A DNA stretch of 64,000 nt from Erysipelotrichaceae bacterium NK3D112 (GCA_000701725.1 JNJQ01000004.1:94913-158912); one strand, 5' to 3'; shown: positions 50,924-59,810, counted from the stretch's first letter. The notes: a model not told the origin generated them from the sequence alone. Numbers and translations: made by a program.

Positions 50924-50971
50924 TATAATTTCGTACATGGAAAGAATAAAAACTGTGAAGTGAATCACAGT
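50924..50971 (+). promoter_or_regulatory. Promoter and CRP-like inverted repeat before the E2-like gene
   Basis: -10 TATAAT (50924-50929) followed by ACTGTGA-AGTGAA-TCACAGT (50952-50971), a perfect 20-base inverted repeat with the CRP/FNR arrangement TGTGA-N6-TCACA, in the transcribed leader. It could be an operator or an mRNA hairpin. GCATA-T-TATGC (50891-50901) is a second palindrome upstream. Confidence 0.5.
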
Positions 50972-51003
50972 ATGATACAGGATCTGATCCGGAAGGAGTA
51001 AGT

Positions 51004-51891
51004 ATGAAGAATGCGAAACGGGTGAAATGGGGCGACAGAAAAGACGGAAAGAGAGTCAGCGCGCCCGGTCTGCAGACAGTGATGACGGCACTCATGCCCA
51101 AACGCACTGAAGCCGAAGTTTATCTCAATGACACCATCGACGCGACAAATCTGATTGCGTATCTGGACAAGAAAAATGAGGGAAAGACGGACAATAAGAT
51201 GACCATCTTCCACTGCGTGATCATGGCCCTTGCCAAGATGGTTTACGAAAGACCTCTGATGAACCGTTTCATCCAGGGATACCGCATTTATGAGCGCAAT
51301 GAGATTTCCCTCTCATTTGTGGCCAAGCGCAGATTCACCGACGGTGCTGAGGAAACACTGATGTATATGGTTATGAATGAGACCGATACAGTCAATGAGG
51401 TTTCAAAGAGAATCATCGGCGACGTGGCCGAAGCGAGAAAAAGCGAGCACTCCACCGGCGGTGTCGATGAACTGCTCGACAAGTTCGCCGCCTTGCCAAG
51501 ACCCTTGCTGGCAGGCAGCGTCAGACTGATCCGCTATCTTGATTTCTGGGGAAAGAATCCCGATTTCATCACCGCGGGCGATCCGAACTATTCCACGATT
51601 CTTGTCTCCAACCTCGGCTCGATCAAATGCCCGGCCGTATATCACCATCTCAACAACTACGGCACCAATTCGATCATGGTCACGATCGGAACCCTTCACA
51701 AGGAAGAGGTGCTGATGCCCGACGGACACAAGGAAATCCGTGATGTCATCGACATCGGGGCAACTCTTGATGAAAGAATCGGCGACGGTTTCTACTTTGC
51801 CAGAAGCCTGAAGCTGCTCCATTATCTCTTTGAGAATCCTGAGCTGCTTGAGCGTCCGCTGAATGAACCGAGCGGATTTGATTATAAGTAA
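51004..51891 (+). CDS. Stand-alone 2-oxoacid dehydrogenase E2 acyltransferase-like protein
   Basis: 295 residues resembling only the catalytic domain of E2 acyltransferases/chloramphenicol acetyltransferases (VMTALMPKRTEAEVYLNDTIDATNLI, TIFHCVIMALAKMVYERPLMNRFI, STILVSNLGSIKCPAVYHHL). No lipoyl or E1/E3-binding domain. The catalytic H-x3-D-G of true E2 is here DERIGDG: the His is replaced, so acetyltransfer by the usual mechanism is doubtful. AAGGAG precedes ATG 51004. Terminator follows. Function unknown, perhaps a CoA or acyl sensor. Confidence 0.75.
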   Translation: MKNAKRVKWGDRKDGKRVSAPGLQTVMTALMPKRTEAEVYLNDTIDATNLIAYLDKKNEGKTDNKMTIFHCVIMALAKMVYERPLMNRFIQGYRIYERNEISLSFVAKRRFTDGAEETLMYMVMNETDTVNEVSKRIIGDVAEARKSEHSTGGVDELLDKFAALPRPLLAGSVRLIRYLDFWGKNPDFITAGDPNYSTILVSNLGSIKCPAVYHHLNNYGTNSIMVTIGTLHKEEVLMPDGHKEIRDVIDIGATLDERIGDGFYFARSLKLLHYLFENPELLERPLNEPSGFDYK

Positions 51892-51900
51892 GAAAACAGA

Positions 51901-51928
51901 AAGCCTGCGGTCATCGGCCGCAGGCTTT
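51901..51928 (+). terminator. Bidirectional terminator after the E2-like gene
   Basis: AAGCCTGCGG-TCATCGG-CCGCAGGCTT. T-run short (TTT), but the stem is strong. Confidence 0.7.
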
Positions 51929-51942
51929 GCCTGTTCATTTCA

Positions 51943-52263
51943 TTATTTGCCGAACCAGCTGGCCAGTTTCTTGGCAACAGCGGCAAAGTCCTCGATGCCC
52001 TGATTCAGGGTGTCGAAATTGATCTTGTCAAGACTTTCCAGAGATGTGCGTCCCTGTTCGGTAAGCTGGCTGATCTCCTCCACGCTTTTCATCATGCGCG
52101 GCAGAACAATCGAACCGGCTGCGAAAACAACAACGATCAGTGCAATGCCAAGCACACTCAGGATGATGCCCAGGGTATGGCGTCTGCGGTTCATTCTGAC
52201 CAGCTCCGCCAGCAGCTCGTGATCGGACATTAAATCCGGGTTTTTATTATTTTTCTCGCTCAT
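51943..52263 (-). CDS. Small membrane protein, unknown function
   Basis: 106 residues. A polar N-terminus (SEKNNKNPDLMSDHELLAEL), basic NRRRHTLG, one membrane helix IILSVLGIALIVVVFAAGSIVL (about 37-58), then a helical heptad-like region (SVEEISQLTEQGRTSLESLDK) ending KKLASWFGK. Topology suggests a single-pass protein with an extended external or cytosolic helix. AGAGGA precedes ATG 52263. I recognise no family. Convergent with the E2-like gene. Confidence 0.65.
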   Translation of the reverse strand: MSEKNNKNPDLMSDHELLAELVRMNRRRHTLGIILSVLGIALIVVVFAAGSIVLPRMMKSVEEISQLTEQGRTSLESLDKINFDTLNQGIEDFAAVAKKLASWFGK

Positions 52264-52539
52264 ATGTTTTCCTCTTGCATTCATTTTAGAACATAAATCT
52301 ATGAACCGGAAACAGGTTTGTCGGGAAAGGACAACATTTTAAGAAATCAGCCGGATTCATCAGCGGATTGCAAAACACTCAGACATGTCTGCCGATCTGT
52401 AAAAATATGATGCTGAGCTGATCACGATTCTGTATGGATATGAATTAAGATTCATATTATCACTCGCAGGGCATATCAGTAATCGTTTATAATCAGTTAA
52501 GGAACACCCGAAAACATCATTTGAAAGGATGGAATTAAC
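52264..52539. other. Intergenic region before the surface protein gene
   Basis: Divergent promoter region. AT-rich with several TATTAT/TATAAT-like blocks (about 52455 and 52488) and AAAGGA before ATG 52540. No riboswitch, repeat or small gene recognised. Confidence 0.5.
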
Positions 52540-54522
52540 ATGCGAAGATTTCTGATTGCGGCACTTTCGGCCCTGGCGCTTTCCGCAAGCGCCGTGTCTC
52601 CTCTTGCGGCAAATGCGGCAGAGGAAAAAGAGGGCGTTCTTCTGGGGGAGGACGGAAAAATCATCTCGGATGAGGATCAGTCCTTTATCACCAAACAGCC
52701 GGAACATTACGAAGTGAACTATCCCGACGGCGTCGAGTTCCATGTGGAAGTCAAAGATCCTTCCAAAGTGAAATCCTGGCAGTGGTATATGAGCGACGGA
52801 TACAATGTTTTCAAACTCACCGGCACAACCGCCACCACCGACACACTGAAATTCATCTCTTCTCAGCAGGACGATCCGGTTGAGGAATTTGCCTGCGTGA
52901 TTGAAACCACGGATGGCAAACAGATTGTTTCAGAGGCGGGCTCAATGACCGTCATCAATCCGGATGAGAACAAGACGGTTCTCTATGTCGGCGACTATGG
53001 ACTGGAGCCGGGAGAAAGCCTGGATCTTGCCGATACAACTATGGGCAGCGGCACCGTCACATTTGATCCCAACGGCATTGACATCACCTTTGAGAACTTT
53101 CAGCTCGACAACAGCGTGAAGGAATATGACAATGCGCTGTCTGCGGGCACGGGCCTCTTCTTCTGCAGAAGACAATCCGTGGAACCGGAATATCATTTCC
53201 ATTTCAAAGGGGAATGCAGTATTCTCAACACACTCTACGATCCCGAATACAACGCGGGCGGGGTTGCCTTCAACGCGTACTTCGGTTCCGGAGACAAGAG
53301 CGAACATCCCGTGATTGTCATTGACGGCGACGGTCAGCTGAGCATCACCGGCGGCTCCAATATCATTTATACAGACGGTGAAGTGTCTGTGGCCGCGGAT
53401 ATGAAACTCTCCACCTATGGCGAATATTTCACTGACGGTATCTCATGCCACACCCTGAATGTGGAAAAGGATGTCACGCTTGAAATCGAATCCCATGGAA
53501 CCGCGATTCATACCAGCGGGGATATTTACCTCTGGGAAGGCTCCAAGGTGAACATCACATCCGCTCCCCAGCGGGTTTCCGTCGGCGCGACTGCCAAGGA
53601 TATCGTGTGGATGCACGGCTCCATGCATGCCAAACAGGCGGAGCTGAATATCACCGCACTCGGCAAGGCGGAAAACTTCGTGCCTTATGGAAGCTATTTG
53701 ATGCTGCTGGATGCCATTGCCATGAACGGCATCGGCGGCGTTTATCTGGATCAGTCAAAGATCACAATCGATATGTCCACGGACAGCGATGAGGAATTCG
53801 CAGCCAACTTCAACGGCATTGTCGGCGCGGATTCCTCCAACGGCATCGATCTGACGAACAGTTCTTCCATTGAGATCAAAGTGAACACCCCGGTATCCAC
53901 CGGCGCGGCAGGCATTTCCGTGGGCGGCCCGGTCAATATCGCAAGAGACAGCAGCGTCAAAATCGATATCAGCGGAGCAGGGGAGACATTCGGTTTCCTG
54001 ACCGATCAGAAATTCACGCTTTCCGATTCCAGCGCGGATGTGAAGGTTGTCTCCACAACAGGTGACAAAACCTATGGCGTTGTCAACGGCGGTACGGAAA
54101 TCAAACAGAGTTCGCCGAGCTACTCATTCCATTCCGCTGCCGAAGGCGGTGTGGCCCTGGCTGCCAATACCGGCGAGGTCACCGATGAAATCGTTGATTA
54201 CAGTTCAGAGACCTATGAGGGCGGCATGATCACACTCGGCTCAAAGTCAAAATACCAGACGCCGAATAAAGCAAAAACAGCCCTGTATTCCATTCCTGGG
54301 TATGGCGGCTATATCAAAGCGGAATCCATCGCTGATCCCTCTGATCCCTCTAAACCGGCATCGGAAATCCTGATCGGTGTCAAACGCGCAAGCATGCTGA
54401 CCATGATCCCGTACTTCATTATCGCGGTTGCGTTCGGTCTTCTGATCGGCTTCAACAACGGCAGAAAAAACAAAAATAAAAACACAGTCAGAACCGTAAA
54501 TAAAAACAAAAAGAAGAAGTAA
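52540..54522 (+). CDS. Large secreted beta-rich surface protein with C-terminal anchor
   Basis: 660 residues. Signal peptide (residues 1-28, ending AANA-AEE), an Ig/Gly-rich region to about 150, then a long repetitive beta-strand body with many glycine- and aspartate-flanked strands (FDPNGIDITFENFQLD, GDGQLSITGGSNIIY, GDIYLWEGSKVNI) resembling a parallel beta-helix. C-terminal hydrophobic helix MLTMIPYFIIAVAFGLLIGF (about 620-640) is followed by a Lys/Asn-rich tail, a stop-transfer anchor in place of LPxTG. Possibly carbohydrate or surface binding; no catalytic motif seen. Confidence 0.75.
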   Translation: MRRFLIAALSALALSASAVSPLAANAAEEKEGVLLGEDGKIISDEDQSFITKQPEHYEVNYPDGVEFHVEVKDPSKVKSWQWYMSDGYNVFKLTGTTATTDTLKFISSQQDDPVEEFACVIETTDGKQIVSEAGSMTVINPDENKTVLYVGDYGLEPGESLDLADTTMGSGTVTFDPNGIDITFENFQLDNSVKEYDNALSAGTGLFFCRRQSVEPEYHFHFKGECSILNTLYDPEYNAGGVAFNAYFGSGDKSEHPVIVIDGDGQLSITGGSNIIYTDGEVSVAADMKLSTYGEYFTDGISCHTLNVEKDVTLEIESHGTAIHTSGDIYLWEGSKVNITSAPQRVSVGATAKDIVWMHGSMHAKQAELNITALGKAENFVPYGSYLMLLDAIAMNGIGGVYLDQSKITIDMSTDSDEEFAANFNGIVGADSSNGIDLTNSSSIEIKVNTPVSTGAAGISVGGPVNIARDSSVKIDISGAGETFGFLTDQKFTLSDSSADVKVVSTTGDKTYGVVNGGTEIKQSSPSYSFHSAAEGGVALAANTGEVTDEIVDYSSETYEGGMITLGSKSKYQTPNKAKTALYSIPGYGGYIKAESIADPSDPSKPASEILIGVKRASMLTMIPYFIIAVAFGLLIGFNNGRKNKNKNTVRTVNKNKKKK

Positions 54523-54529
54523 GACGGAA

Positions 54530-54560
54530 GAAGAAGTTCAGAAATGAATTTCTTCTTTTT
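54530..54560 (+). terminator. Terminator of the surface protein gene
   Basis: GAAGAAGTTC / GAATTTCTTC stem (one G-U) followed by T5. Confidence 0.8.
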
Positions 54561-54571
54561 CAGATCTGATT

Positions 54572-54593
54572 AAAAAAAGAGCTTTCGCTCTTT
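54572..54593 (-). terminator. Terminator of the minus-strand lipoprotein gene
   Basis: AAAGAGC-GAAA-GCTCTTT followed by T-run on the minus strand, overlapping the stop codon. Confidence 0.8.
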
Positions 54594-55407
54594 AATGACA
54601 CAATGATTTGAGAAAGGCCATCAGTTCCTCCTGACGGCTTTTTTCCGCTTCGAAGAGATACCAGTTTTCTTCAGCTCTGCTGCTGTCTGTGAACGTGCAC
54701 TGATAACGTTCCGGTGTTGTTCCGTCAAGCATAATGATGGCGGGATCAGACGGTTCTTCCCGTATAAGCTCTCCGCTCTCAATCAGTTCTTTCAGTTTTG
54801 CGGTCTGCTCATCGCTCAGCTGTTTTTCGATTTCCCGGCGGGTCGAATTAAAATCAAACCATGTTGCGCTGAAGGAAGCGCCGTCCTCATCAAAGATGAC
54901 AGAGCACGCTTCAATCATATCCGTTCCTGTTTTTTGCATCATGGTGCTTTCCGAAGTATAGGAGAAGATACGAGGGCTTCTTCCTTTCACGCTGCGGGTC
55001 TCTTCAGGGGGATAGTAATCCGACGCTTTAAAGACTTCGCTGAAACCTTCCGAGATTTTCTTTCCCGCCTCATCCAGGTATCTGACATGAATGCACATTT
55101 CACCATAATAATCATTGGCATATGCGGTATAGGCTGTCAGATCGCCGACCAGATAAGCATTGTAATCCGTTGTGATTTCTGTACTGACTTTAAACGGGGA
55201 ATGATCCGGCCGGCATGCGCTGAGTGCGGCTTGCCGCGCGCCTTCAGGCATGTCAAATACCAGTCTCACTCCGCCGTACTGCATATCGAGTGCAATATTC
55301 ATATTGTTTTCCTTTCCGCTGACATCCGGTTCATTGGTTTCTTCAGTGTGCCCGGCACAGCCGGCACACAGCAGAACACTCATCAGCGCGCAGATGATCT
55401 TCTTCAT
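54592..55407 (-). CDS. Lipoprotein of unknown function
   Basis: 271 residues. Lipobox LLCAGC (Cys near 16) after a short basic start MKKII. Mature part begins with an acidic, disordered stretch, then mixed beta/alpha. The last third is helical with DEQTAKLKELIESGELIREE and a closing EKSRQEELMAFLK. No family recognised. An upstream in-frame start would extend into a basic, non-signal sequence, so ATG 55407 is used. Convergent with the surface protein gene. Confidence 0.75.
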   Translation of the reverse strand: MKKIICALMSVLLCAGCAGHTEETNEPDVSGKENNMNIALDMQYGGVRLVFDMPEGARQAALSACRPDHSPFKVSTEITTDYNAYLVGDLTAYTAYANDYYGEMCIHVRYLDEAGKKISEGFSEVFKASDYYPPEETRSVKGRSPRIFSYTSESTMMQKTGTDMIEACSVIFDEDGASFSATWFDFNSTRREIEKQLSDEQTAKLKELIESGELIREEPSDPAIIMLDGTTPERYQCTFTDSSRAEENWYLFEAEKSRQEELMAFLKSLCH

Positions 55408-55492
55408 AATTTCATAATAGCAGAGAAAAACCTCTGACACCTGTTTTTTAAGATTTTGATTGAGTATAATTTGAATGGATTGAGGACAGCCT

Positions 55493-56923
55493 ATGAAATC
55501 ATCAGAATATATCAAGTGGATCATGGCACAGCCGCAGGATGGTTTTTCACTGCGCCTTGTCAATGAAGACCACATCAATATCGAATCATCGCACGCCGAC
55601 GGGGAGATTCAGATCTATCATCTGGAATGCGATATCGTCGAGATGCGCTTAACCAGCACAGCCACACATGAAAACTTCTTCTTCCTGCATTTTGAACTGA
55701 AGGATGAGGATCATGCGAAGGGACTGTTCCGTGAGATGATGGACAGTCTGAAAAAGCATGAAAACAGAAAGACACTGCGTGTGCTGCTCAGCTGCACAAG
55801 CGGACTGACCACAAGCTTCTTCGCTTCAAAACTCGCCGAAGCAGCCGCAACACTGTCACTGGATTATCAGTTTAAAGCGGTGGAATATGCGAAACTCTAT
55901 GAAACCGGATTTGATTACAATGTCATTCTGCTGGCGCCTCAGATCGGCTACCAGTATAAAAAGGCAAAGGAGATCTTCGCGGACCAGACCGTCATTTCCA
56001 TTCCCGCCGCCATCTTCGCTTCCTATGACGCAGGCGAAATGATCAGCCTGATCCAGAGTGAGGTAAAGAAAAAAAGAGCGGAGAAAGAGGATATCGCCAT
56101 CGCCGAAGTCATGCGCGATATTGATCTTAACGCAGGCATGTTTGTCATCAACGTCACCCAGGACACCAACACCTCACGCTATCTTCAAAGGCTCTATGAG
56201 GCCGGAAAGGTGATTCATACCGAAGAGGTGATCAAGGAGAAAAACGTACTTGAGGATGTTCTGGATATTCTTGATACCGCCCTGAGAAGTCTGCGCAAGA
56301 ACTTCCATGTGGACGCGGTATCCATCTCCGTGCCGGGTCATCTGAGAGTCAGCGATGTTGTGCACAGGATTGATTACGGTCAGCTTGCCGATCAGCTCAG
56401 CGAACATTGCGGACTGCCCGTCTATGTGCATCACAATACGGCCGCGGTTGCCTACGGCTATTATGCCCAGCAGGGCAAATATGACATTGTCTCCTATCAC
56501 TCCCAGCCCCGCGGCGCTTATGTCGGCGGCCAGGGATGCGTCTACAGGGGTATGCCCATCGACGGCATGCATCAGCTTGGCGGAGAACTCGGACCGTTTT
56601 TCAGCGACCGCTGGCCGGATTATACGCAGACGCAGGATCCCCCGGCACCTGAAACCGTGAAACAGGTGCTGGTCAGCGCTCTGGTCGCACACATCTCGAT
56701 GATCGCTCCGGAAGTGATTCTCATACGAAGCGAACTCACACCGGATATGAATGAAATCCGTGAGGAGCTGAAAAAGTATATGGATGAGGAGAACATCCCG
56801 GATCTGATCCATGTCAGGGACATCCGTGAATACGCACTGCTCGGCACACTTCTGTACGGCATGCGGAAATATAAATCCTCGGTCAGGAAACTTGTCAGAT
56901 CCGTACAGGCGGAAAACAATTGA
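55493..56923 (+). CDS. PTS EIIB-like/ROK-like fusion protein
   Basis: 476 residues in three parts. Residues 1-90: beta-rich unknown domain (FSLRLVNEDHINIESSHADG). Residues about 94-195: PTS lactose/cellobiose EIIB-like fold with the phospho-Cys loop LRVLLSCTSGLTTSFFASKL. Residues about 215-476: ROK-like kinase fold (VSISVPGHLRVSDVVHRIDY, VYVHHNTAAVAYGYY, GGQGCVYRGMPIDGMHQLGGE). The ROK catalytic N-D is N-T and the zinc-type G-E-x-G-H is GGELGPF, so it probably senses sugar rather than phosphorylates it. -10 TATAAT near 55464, GAGG before ATG. Followed by a sugar-type oxidoreductase. Confidence 0.78.
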   Translation: MKSSEYIKWIMAQPQDGFSLRLVNEDHINIESSHADGEIQIYHLECDIVEMRLTSTATHENFFFLHFELKDEDHAKGLFREMMDSLKKHENRKTLRVLLSCTSGLTTSFFASKLAEAAATLSLDYQFKAVEYAKLYETGFDYNVILLAPQIGYQYKKAKEIFADQTVISIPAAIFASYDAGEMISLIQSEVKKKRAEKEDIAIAEVMRDIDLNAGMFVINVTQDTNTSRYLQRLYEAGKVIHTEEVIKEKNVLEDVLDILDTALRSLRKNFHVDAVSISVPGHLRVSDVVHRIDYGQLADQLSEHCGLPVYVHHNTAAVAYGYYAQQGKYDIVSYHSQPRGAYVGGQGCVYRGMPIDGMHQLGGELGPFFSDRWPDYTQTQDPPAPETVKQVLVSALVAHISMIAPEVILIRSELTPDMNEIREELKKYMDEENIPDLIHVRDIREYALLGTLLYGMRKYKSSVRKLVRSVQAENN

Positions 56924-56951
56924 ATAGAAAAATACAGAAAGAGGAAATCCT

Positions 56952-57983
56952 ATGAGTGAAAAACTGATTCTCGGCTTCATCGGCAACGGAAAAAGCACAA
57001 ACAGATATCATGCGCCGTTTATTCTTACCCGCAGAGACACCATTCAGATCAAAACCATCTGGGCCAGAAATCTGAACAAAACGGACTGGGCACGGATTGA
57101 CGGAGTGCATTACACCGAAAACATCGATGAAGTGTTAAATGATCCGGAAATCGACGTCGTGGTCATCACGCTTCCTCATCATCTGCATTATGAATACATC
57201 AGAAAGGTGCTCGAAGCCGGCAAGAACTGCGTGTGCGAAAAACCCTTTGTCGAAACAAAGGCGCAGGCGGAGGAGCTCTTTGCCCTGGCAAAGGAAAAGG
57301 GACTGATGCTGCAATGCTATCAGAACCGCCGGTTTGACTCCGACTTCTTAACCGTGCAGAAAGTCATCGAAAGCGGCAAGCTCGGCGATCTTCTGGAAAT
57401 GGAAATGCACTTTGACTACTACCGTCCCGAGATTCCCGAAAGCGTTCATGAATTCCATGCCGCCTGGAGCTATCTATACGGCCATGGATGCCATACCCTT
57501 GATCAGGTGATCTCATACTTCGGCAAACCCGACCGTGTCCATTATGATGTCAGACAGCTGCTTGGTGAAGGCCGCATGAATGACTATTTCGATCTGGATC
57601 TTTACTACGGCATCCTCAAGGTTTCCGTCAAATCTTCCTACTTCCGCGTCAAGGAAAGACCTTCATTTGTCGTCTATGGCAAGAAGGGAATGTTTGAAAA
57701 GTATTACAAGGACAGACAGGAAGCGGATCTCAAGAAATTCTATCTGGCGGAAGGACATCCCGATTTCGGTCTTGACACACCGCGCGAATACGGCACCCTG
57801 ATCTACTATGATGATGACAATGTTTATCATGAGGAGAAGGTTGTTTCCGTCAAAGGTGATTACGGCTATTACTATGACGCTCTTTACGAAACAATCAAAA
57901 ACGGTAAGCCGCAGCTTGTCACACCCGAACAGACACTCATCCAGCTGGAGATGCTGGAGACCGGCGTCAAAGATCTGAAATGA
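56952..57983 (+). CDS. Gfo/Idh/MocA family oxidoreductase (YhhX-like)
   Basis: 343 residues. N-terminal NAD(P) fold LGFIGNGKSTNRYHAPFI, DVVVITLPHHLHYEYIRKVLEAGKNCVCEKPFVETKAQAEEL with the EKP motif (about 92), and the second domain containing AWSYLYGHGCHTLDQVISYFGKP (about 168). Closest in style to YhhX and inositol-type dehydrogenases. Follows the EIIB-ROK gene by 28 bases, so the pair may belong to one sugar response. Substrate unknown. AAAGAGGA precedes ATG. Confidence 0.87.
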   Translation: MSEKLILGFIGNGKSTNRYHAPFILTRRDTIQIKTIWARNLNKTDWARIDGVHYTENIDEVLNDPEIDVVVITLPHHLHYEYIRKVLEAGKNCVCEKPFVETKAQAEELFALAKEKGLMLQCYQNRRFDSDFLTVQKVIESGKLGDLLEMEMHFDYYRPEIPESVHEFHAAWSYLYGHGCHTLDQVISYFGKPDRVHYDVRQLLGEGRMNDYFDLDLYYGILKVSVKSSYFRVKERPSFVVYGKKGMFEKYYKDRQEADLKKFYLAEGHPDFGLDTPREYGTLIYYDDDNVYHEEKVVSVKGDYGYYYDALYETIKNGKPQLVTPEQTLIQLEMLETGVKDLK

Positions 57984-57989
57984 TTCACG

Positions 57990-58015
57990 GCATCCGCGAA
58001 AACGGATGCTTTTTT
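57990..58015 (+). terminator. Intrinsic terminator of the EIIB-ROK/oxidoreductase unit
   Basis: GCATCCG-CGAAAA-CGGATGC then T6. Confidence 0.85.
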
Positions 58016-58087
58016 CATGCATATTCACATGAATGCAGACAGAGAGAATTCCCGGATGATAAGATTAAACAGTAAGGATCATCAATT

Positions 58088-58684
58088 ATGAACAAAGACA
58101 ATCACACGGAAACAGAGAGTGCATGCAGACTGTGGGCGATCAAAGACCCGCTTCTTCTGGAGTATCATGATCATGAATGGTGCCGGATTTCCCATGATGA
58201 CAGGCATATCTTTGAAATGCTGTGCCTCGAAGGGCAGAGCACCGGACTGTCATGGAGAACAATCATCAATAAACGTCATGCATACAAAGAAGCTTTCTTT
58301 GATTTTGATATCAATCAATGCGCGGCAATGAGTGATGACTATCTGGAAAGTCTTATGGAAAACAAAGAACTGATTCGCAACCGGAACAAGATCTTCAGCG
58401 TGCGTAAAAACGCCATTGCCGCTCAGAAGATCATTGCGCAATACGGCAGTCTCGATGCTTATGTCTGGTCATATACAGATGGCAGGCAGATCATCGGAAA
58501 CTGGAAAACAAGCGCGGAAATGCCGGCGGAAACAGAAATTTCCCGCAGGATGAGCAGAGATTTCAAAAAGTCCGGAATGGCTTTCGTCGGACCGGTCATC
58601 ACTTATTCATTCATGCAGGCAATCGGCATGGTGAACGACCATCTTATCGACTGCAGATTCAGATTTGATGACAGCGGGAATTGA
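58088..58684 (+). CDS. tag: DNA-3-methyladenine glycosylase I
   Basis: 198 residues. Tag removes 3-methyladenine from DNA. Signatures: CRLWAIKDPLLLEYHDHEWC near the N-terminus (Cys and His zinc ligands, the usual WG is WC here), GLSWRTIINKRHAYKEAFFDFD (about 57), AFVGPVITYSFMQAIGMVNDH (about 165) and closing HLIDC (His/Cys zinc ligands). Start ATG has AAGGATC before it, weak but fits. First of a tight run of small genes. Confidence 0.92.
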   Translation: MNKDNHTETESACRLWAIKDPLLLEYHDHEWCRISHDDRHIFEMLCLEGQSTGLSWRTIINKRHAYKEAFFDFDINQCAAMSDDYLESLMENKELIRNRNKIFSVRKNAIAAQKIIAQYGSLDAYVWSYTDGRQIIGNWKTSAEMPAETEISRRMSRDFKKSGMAFVGPVITYSFMQAIGMVNDHLIDCRFRFDDSGN

Positions 58685-58693
58685 GGAATGCGT

Positions 58694-59260
58694 ATGAAAG
58701 AATACATCATTCAGAAACTGAACAAAGAAGAATGGAAGGGGACGCTTCTTCCGGTTGACTATACATCACAGTATTACTACGATATCCGGATTGAAAAAAC
58801 AGAGGACGGATTCTGCATTCCCATCTGTAAAAAACAGTTTGAAACGCCGTTCACGCATCTCAGTGAGGCAGGGGAATATCCTGACAGACTTTATGAGGAC
58901 TGGTGGGAAGGGGCTTCCGCTTACGGAATTGTTGAAGACGGTAAACTCTTAGCCGCAATCGAGGTATGCCCCGAAGAATGGTCAAGGCGTCTTTTAATCA
59001 CTGAATTATTTGTCGCAAAAGAAATCAGAGGACAGGGCTATGGCAGAAAACTGATTGAGCTGGCAAAGCAGATCACAGTTCAGAACCAATACCGCGCATT
59101 AATGCTGGAAACCCAGTCTTCCAATGTCAATGCGGTGGATTTCTATCTGCATGAAGGATTTACACTGATCGGATTTGACAGCTGCTGCTATACAAACAGA
59201 GATATCGAACGAAAAGAAGTCCGCTTCAACATGGGCTGGTTTCCGGAATCGGCAGAATAA
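58694..59260 (+). CDS. GNAT family N-acetyltransferase
   Basis: About 188 residues. GNAT acetyl-CoA-binding motif A LLITELFVAKEIRGQGYGRKLIELA (about 100-125) and motif B with VDFYLHEGFTLIGFD. Cytosolic; acceptor unknown. ATG 58694 is preferred over 58688 because GAGGA lies six bases before it. Follows tag by nine bases. Confidence 0.88.
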   Translation: MKEYIIQKLNKEEWKGTLLPVDYTSQYYYDIRIEKTEDGFCIPICKKQFETPFTHLSEAGEYPDRLYEDWWEGASAYGIVEDGKLLAAIEVCPEEWSRRLLITELFVAKEIRGQGYGRKLIELAKQITVQNQYRALMLETQSSNVNAVDFYLHEGFTLIGFDSCCYTNRDIERKEVRFNMGWFPESAE

Positions 59261-59336
59261 GTGTGAACTTCCTGATATGGAAAAAGAGTAATCATGAATC
59301 GTTTTGAAAATCGGGATTTGTGAGGTGTATACCGAT

Positions 59337-59810
59337 ATGAAAACCAGAAATCATACAATGCTGAAAGCGGTGCTTGGCCTGGTTGTTCTTTTTCTTCTGA
59401 TCAATGCAGGCTGGTTCGGCTGGCGCATGGTGAAATATGATTCTTACTGCAGGGGCTGGAAAAAGAATCCTTTTGCCACCTGGATCGTACCTCGATATGT
59501 ATATGTCGATGAAGACGGCTATGACTACGGGGTAAAATATCCTGACTATCTTACTTTTACGGGAAATATGAGCGTGGGACTGCCTTCAGCTGATGATAAT
59601 CCGTTTACCGACTTCCTGGTTGTATGGCCGAAAGTATCCGGCAGGGTTGAATACGGTGTATCTCTCACCAAAGGCAGTCAGGTATACCAGGTATATATCA
59701 ACGCCGATGGCACTGCCGTTTATCCTGAAGACATTAAAATGGTCGAAGAGTATCAGGACACAATTAACGATCTGCTCAGCCGGGCAAAGAGAATGTGGGA
59801 TTTAGACTGA
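59337..59810 (+). CDS. Membrane-anchored protein, unknown function
   Basis: 157 residues. One N-terminal membrane helix (AVLGLVVLFLLINAGWFGW, about 9-27), then an external domain with YDSYCRGWKKNPFATWIVPR and a beta-rich end resembling small DUF-type surface proteins. No family recognised. Start 59337 with GAGGTG before it; an in-frame ATG at 59304 gives a non-signal extension. Confidence 0.62.
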   Translation: MKTRNHTMLKAVLGLVVLFLLINAGWFGWRMVKYDSYCRGWKKNPFATWIVPRYVYVDEDGYDYGVKYPDYLTFTGNMSVGLPSADDNPFTDFLVVWPKVSGRVEYGVSLTKGSQVYQVYINADGTAVYPEDIKMVEEYQDTINDLLSRAKRMWDLD

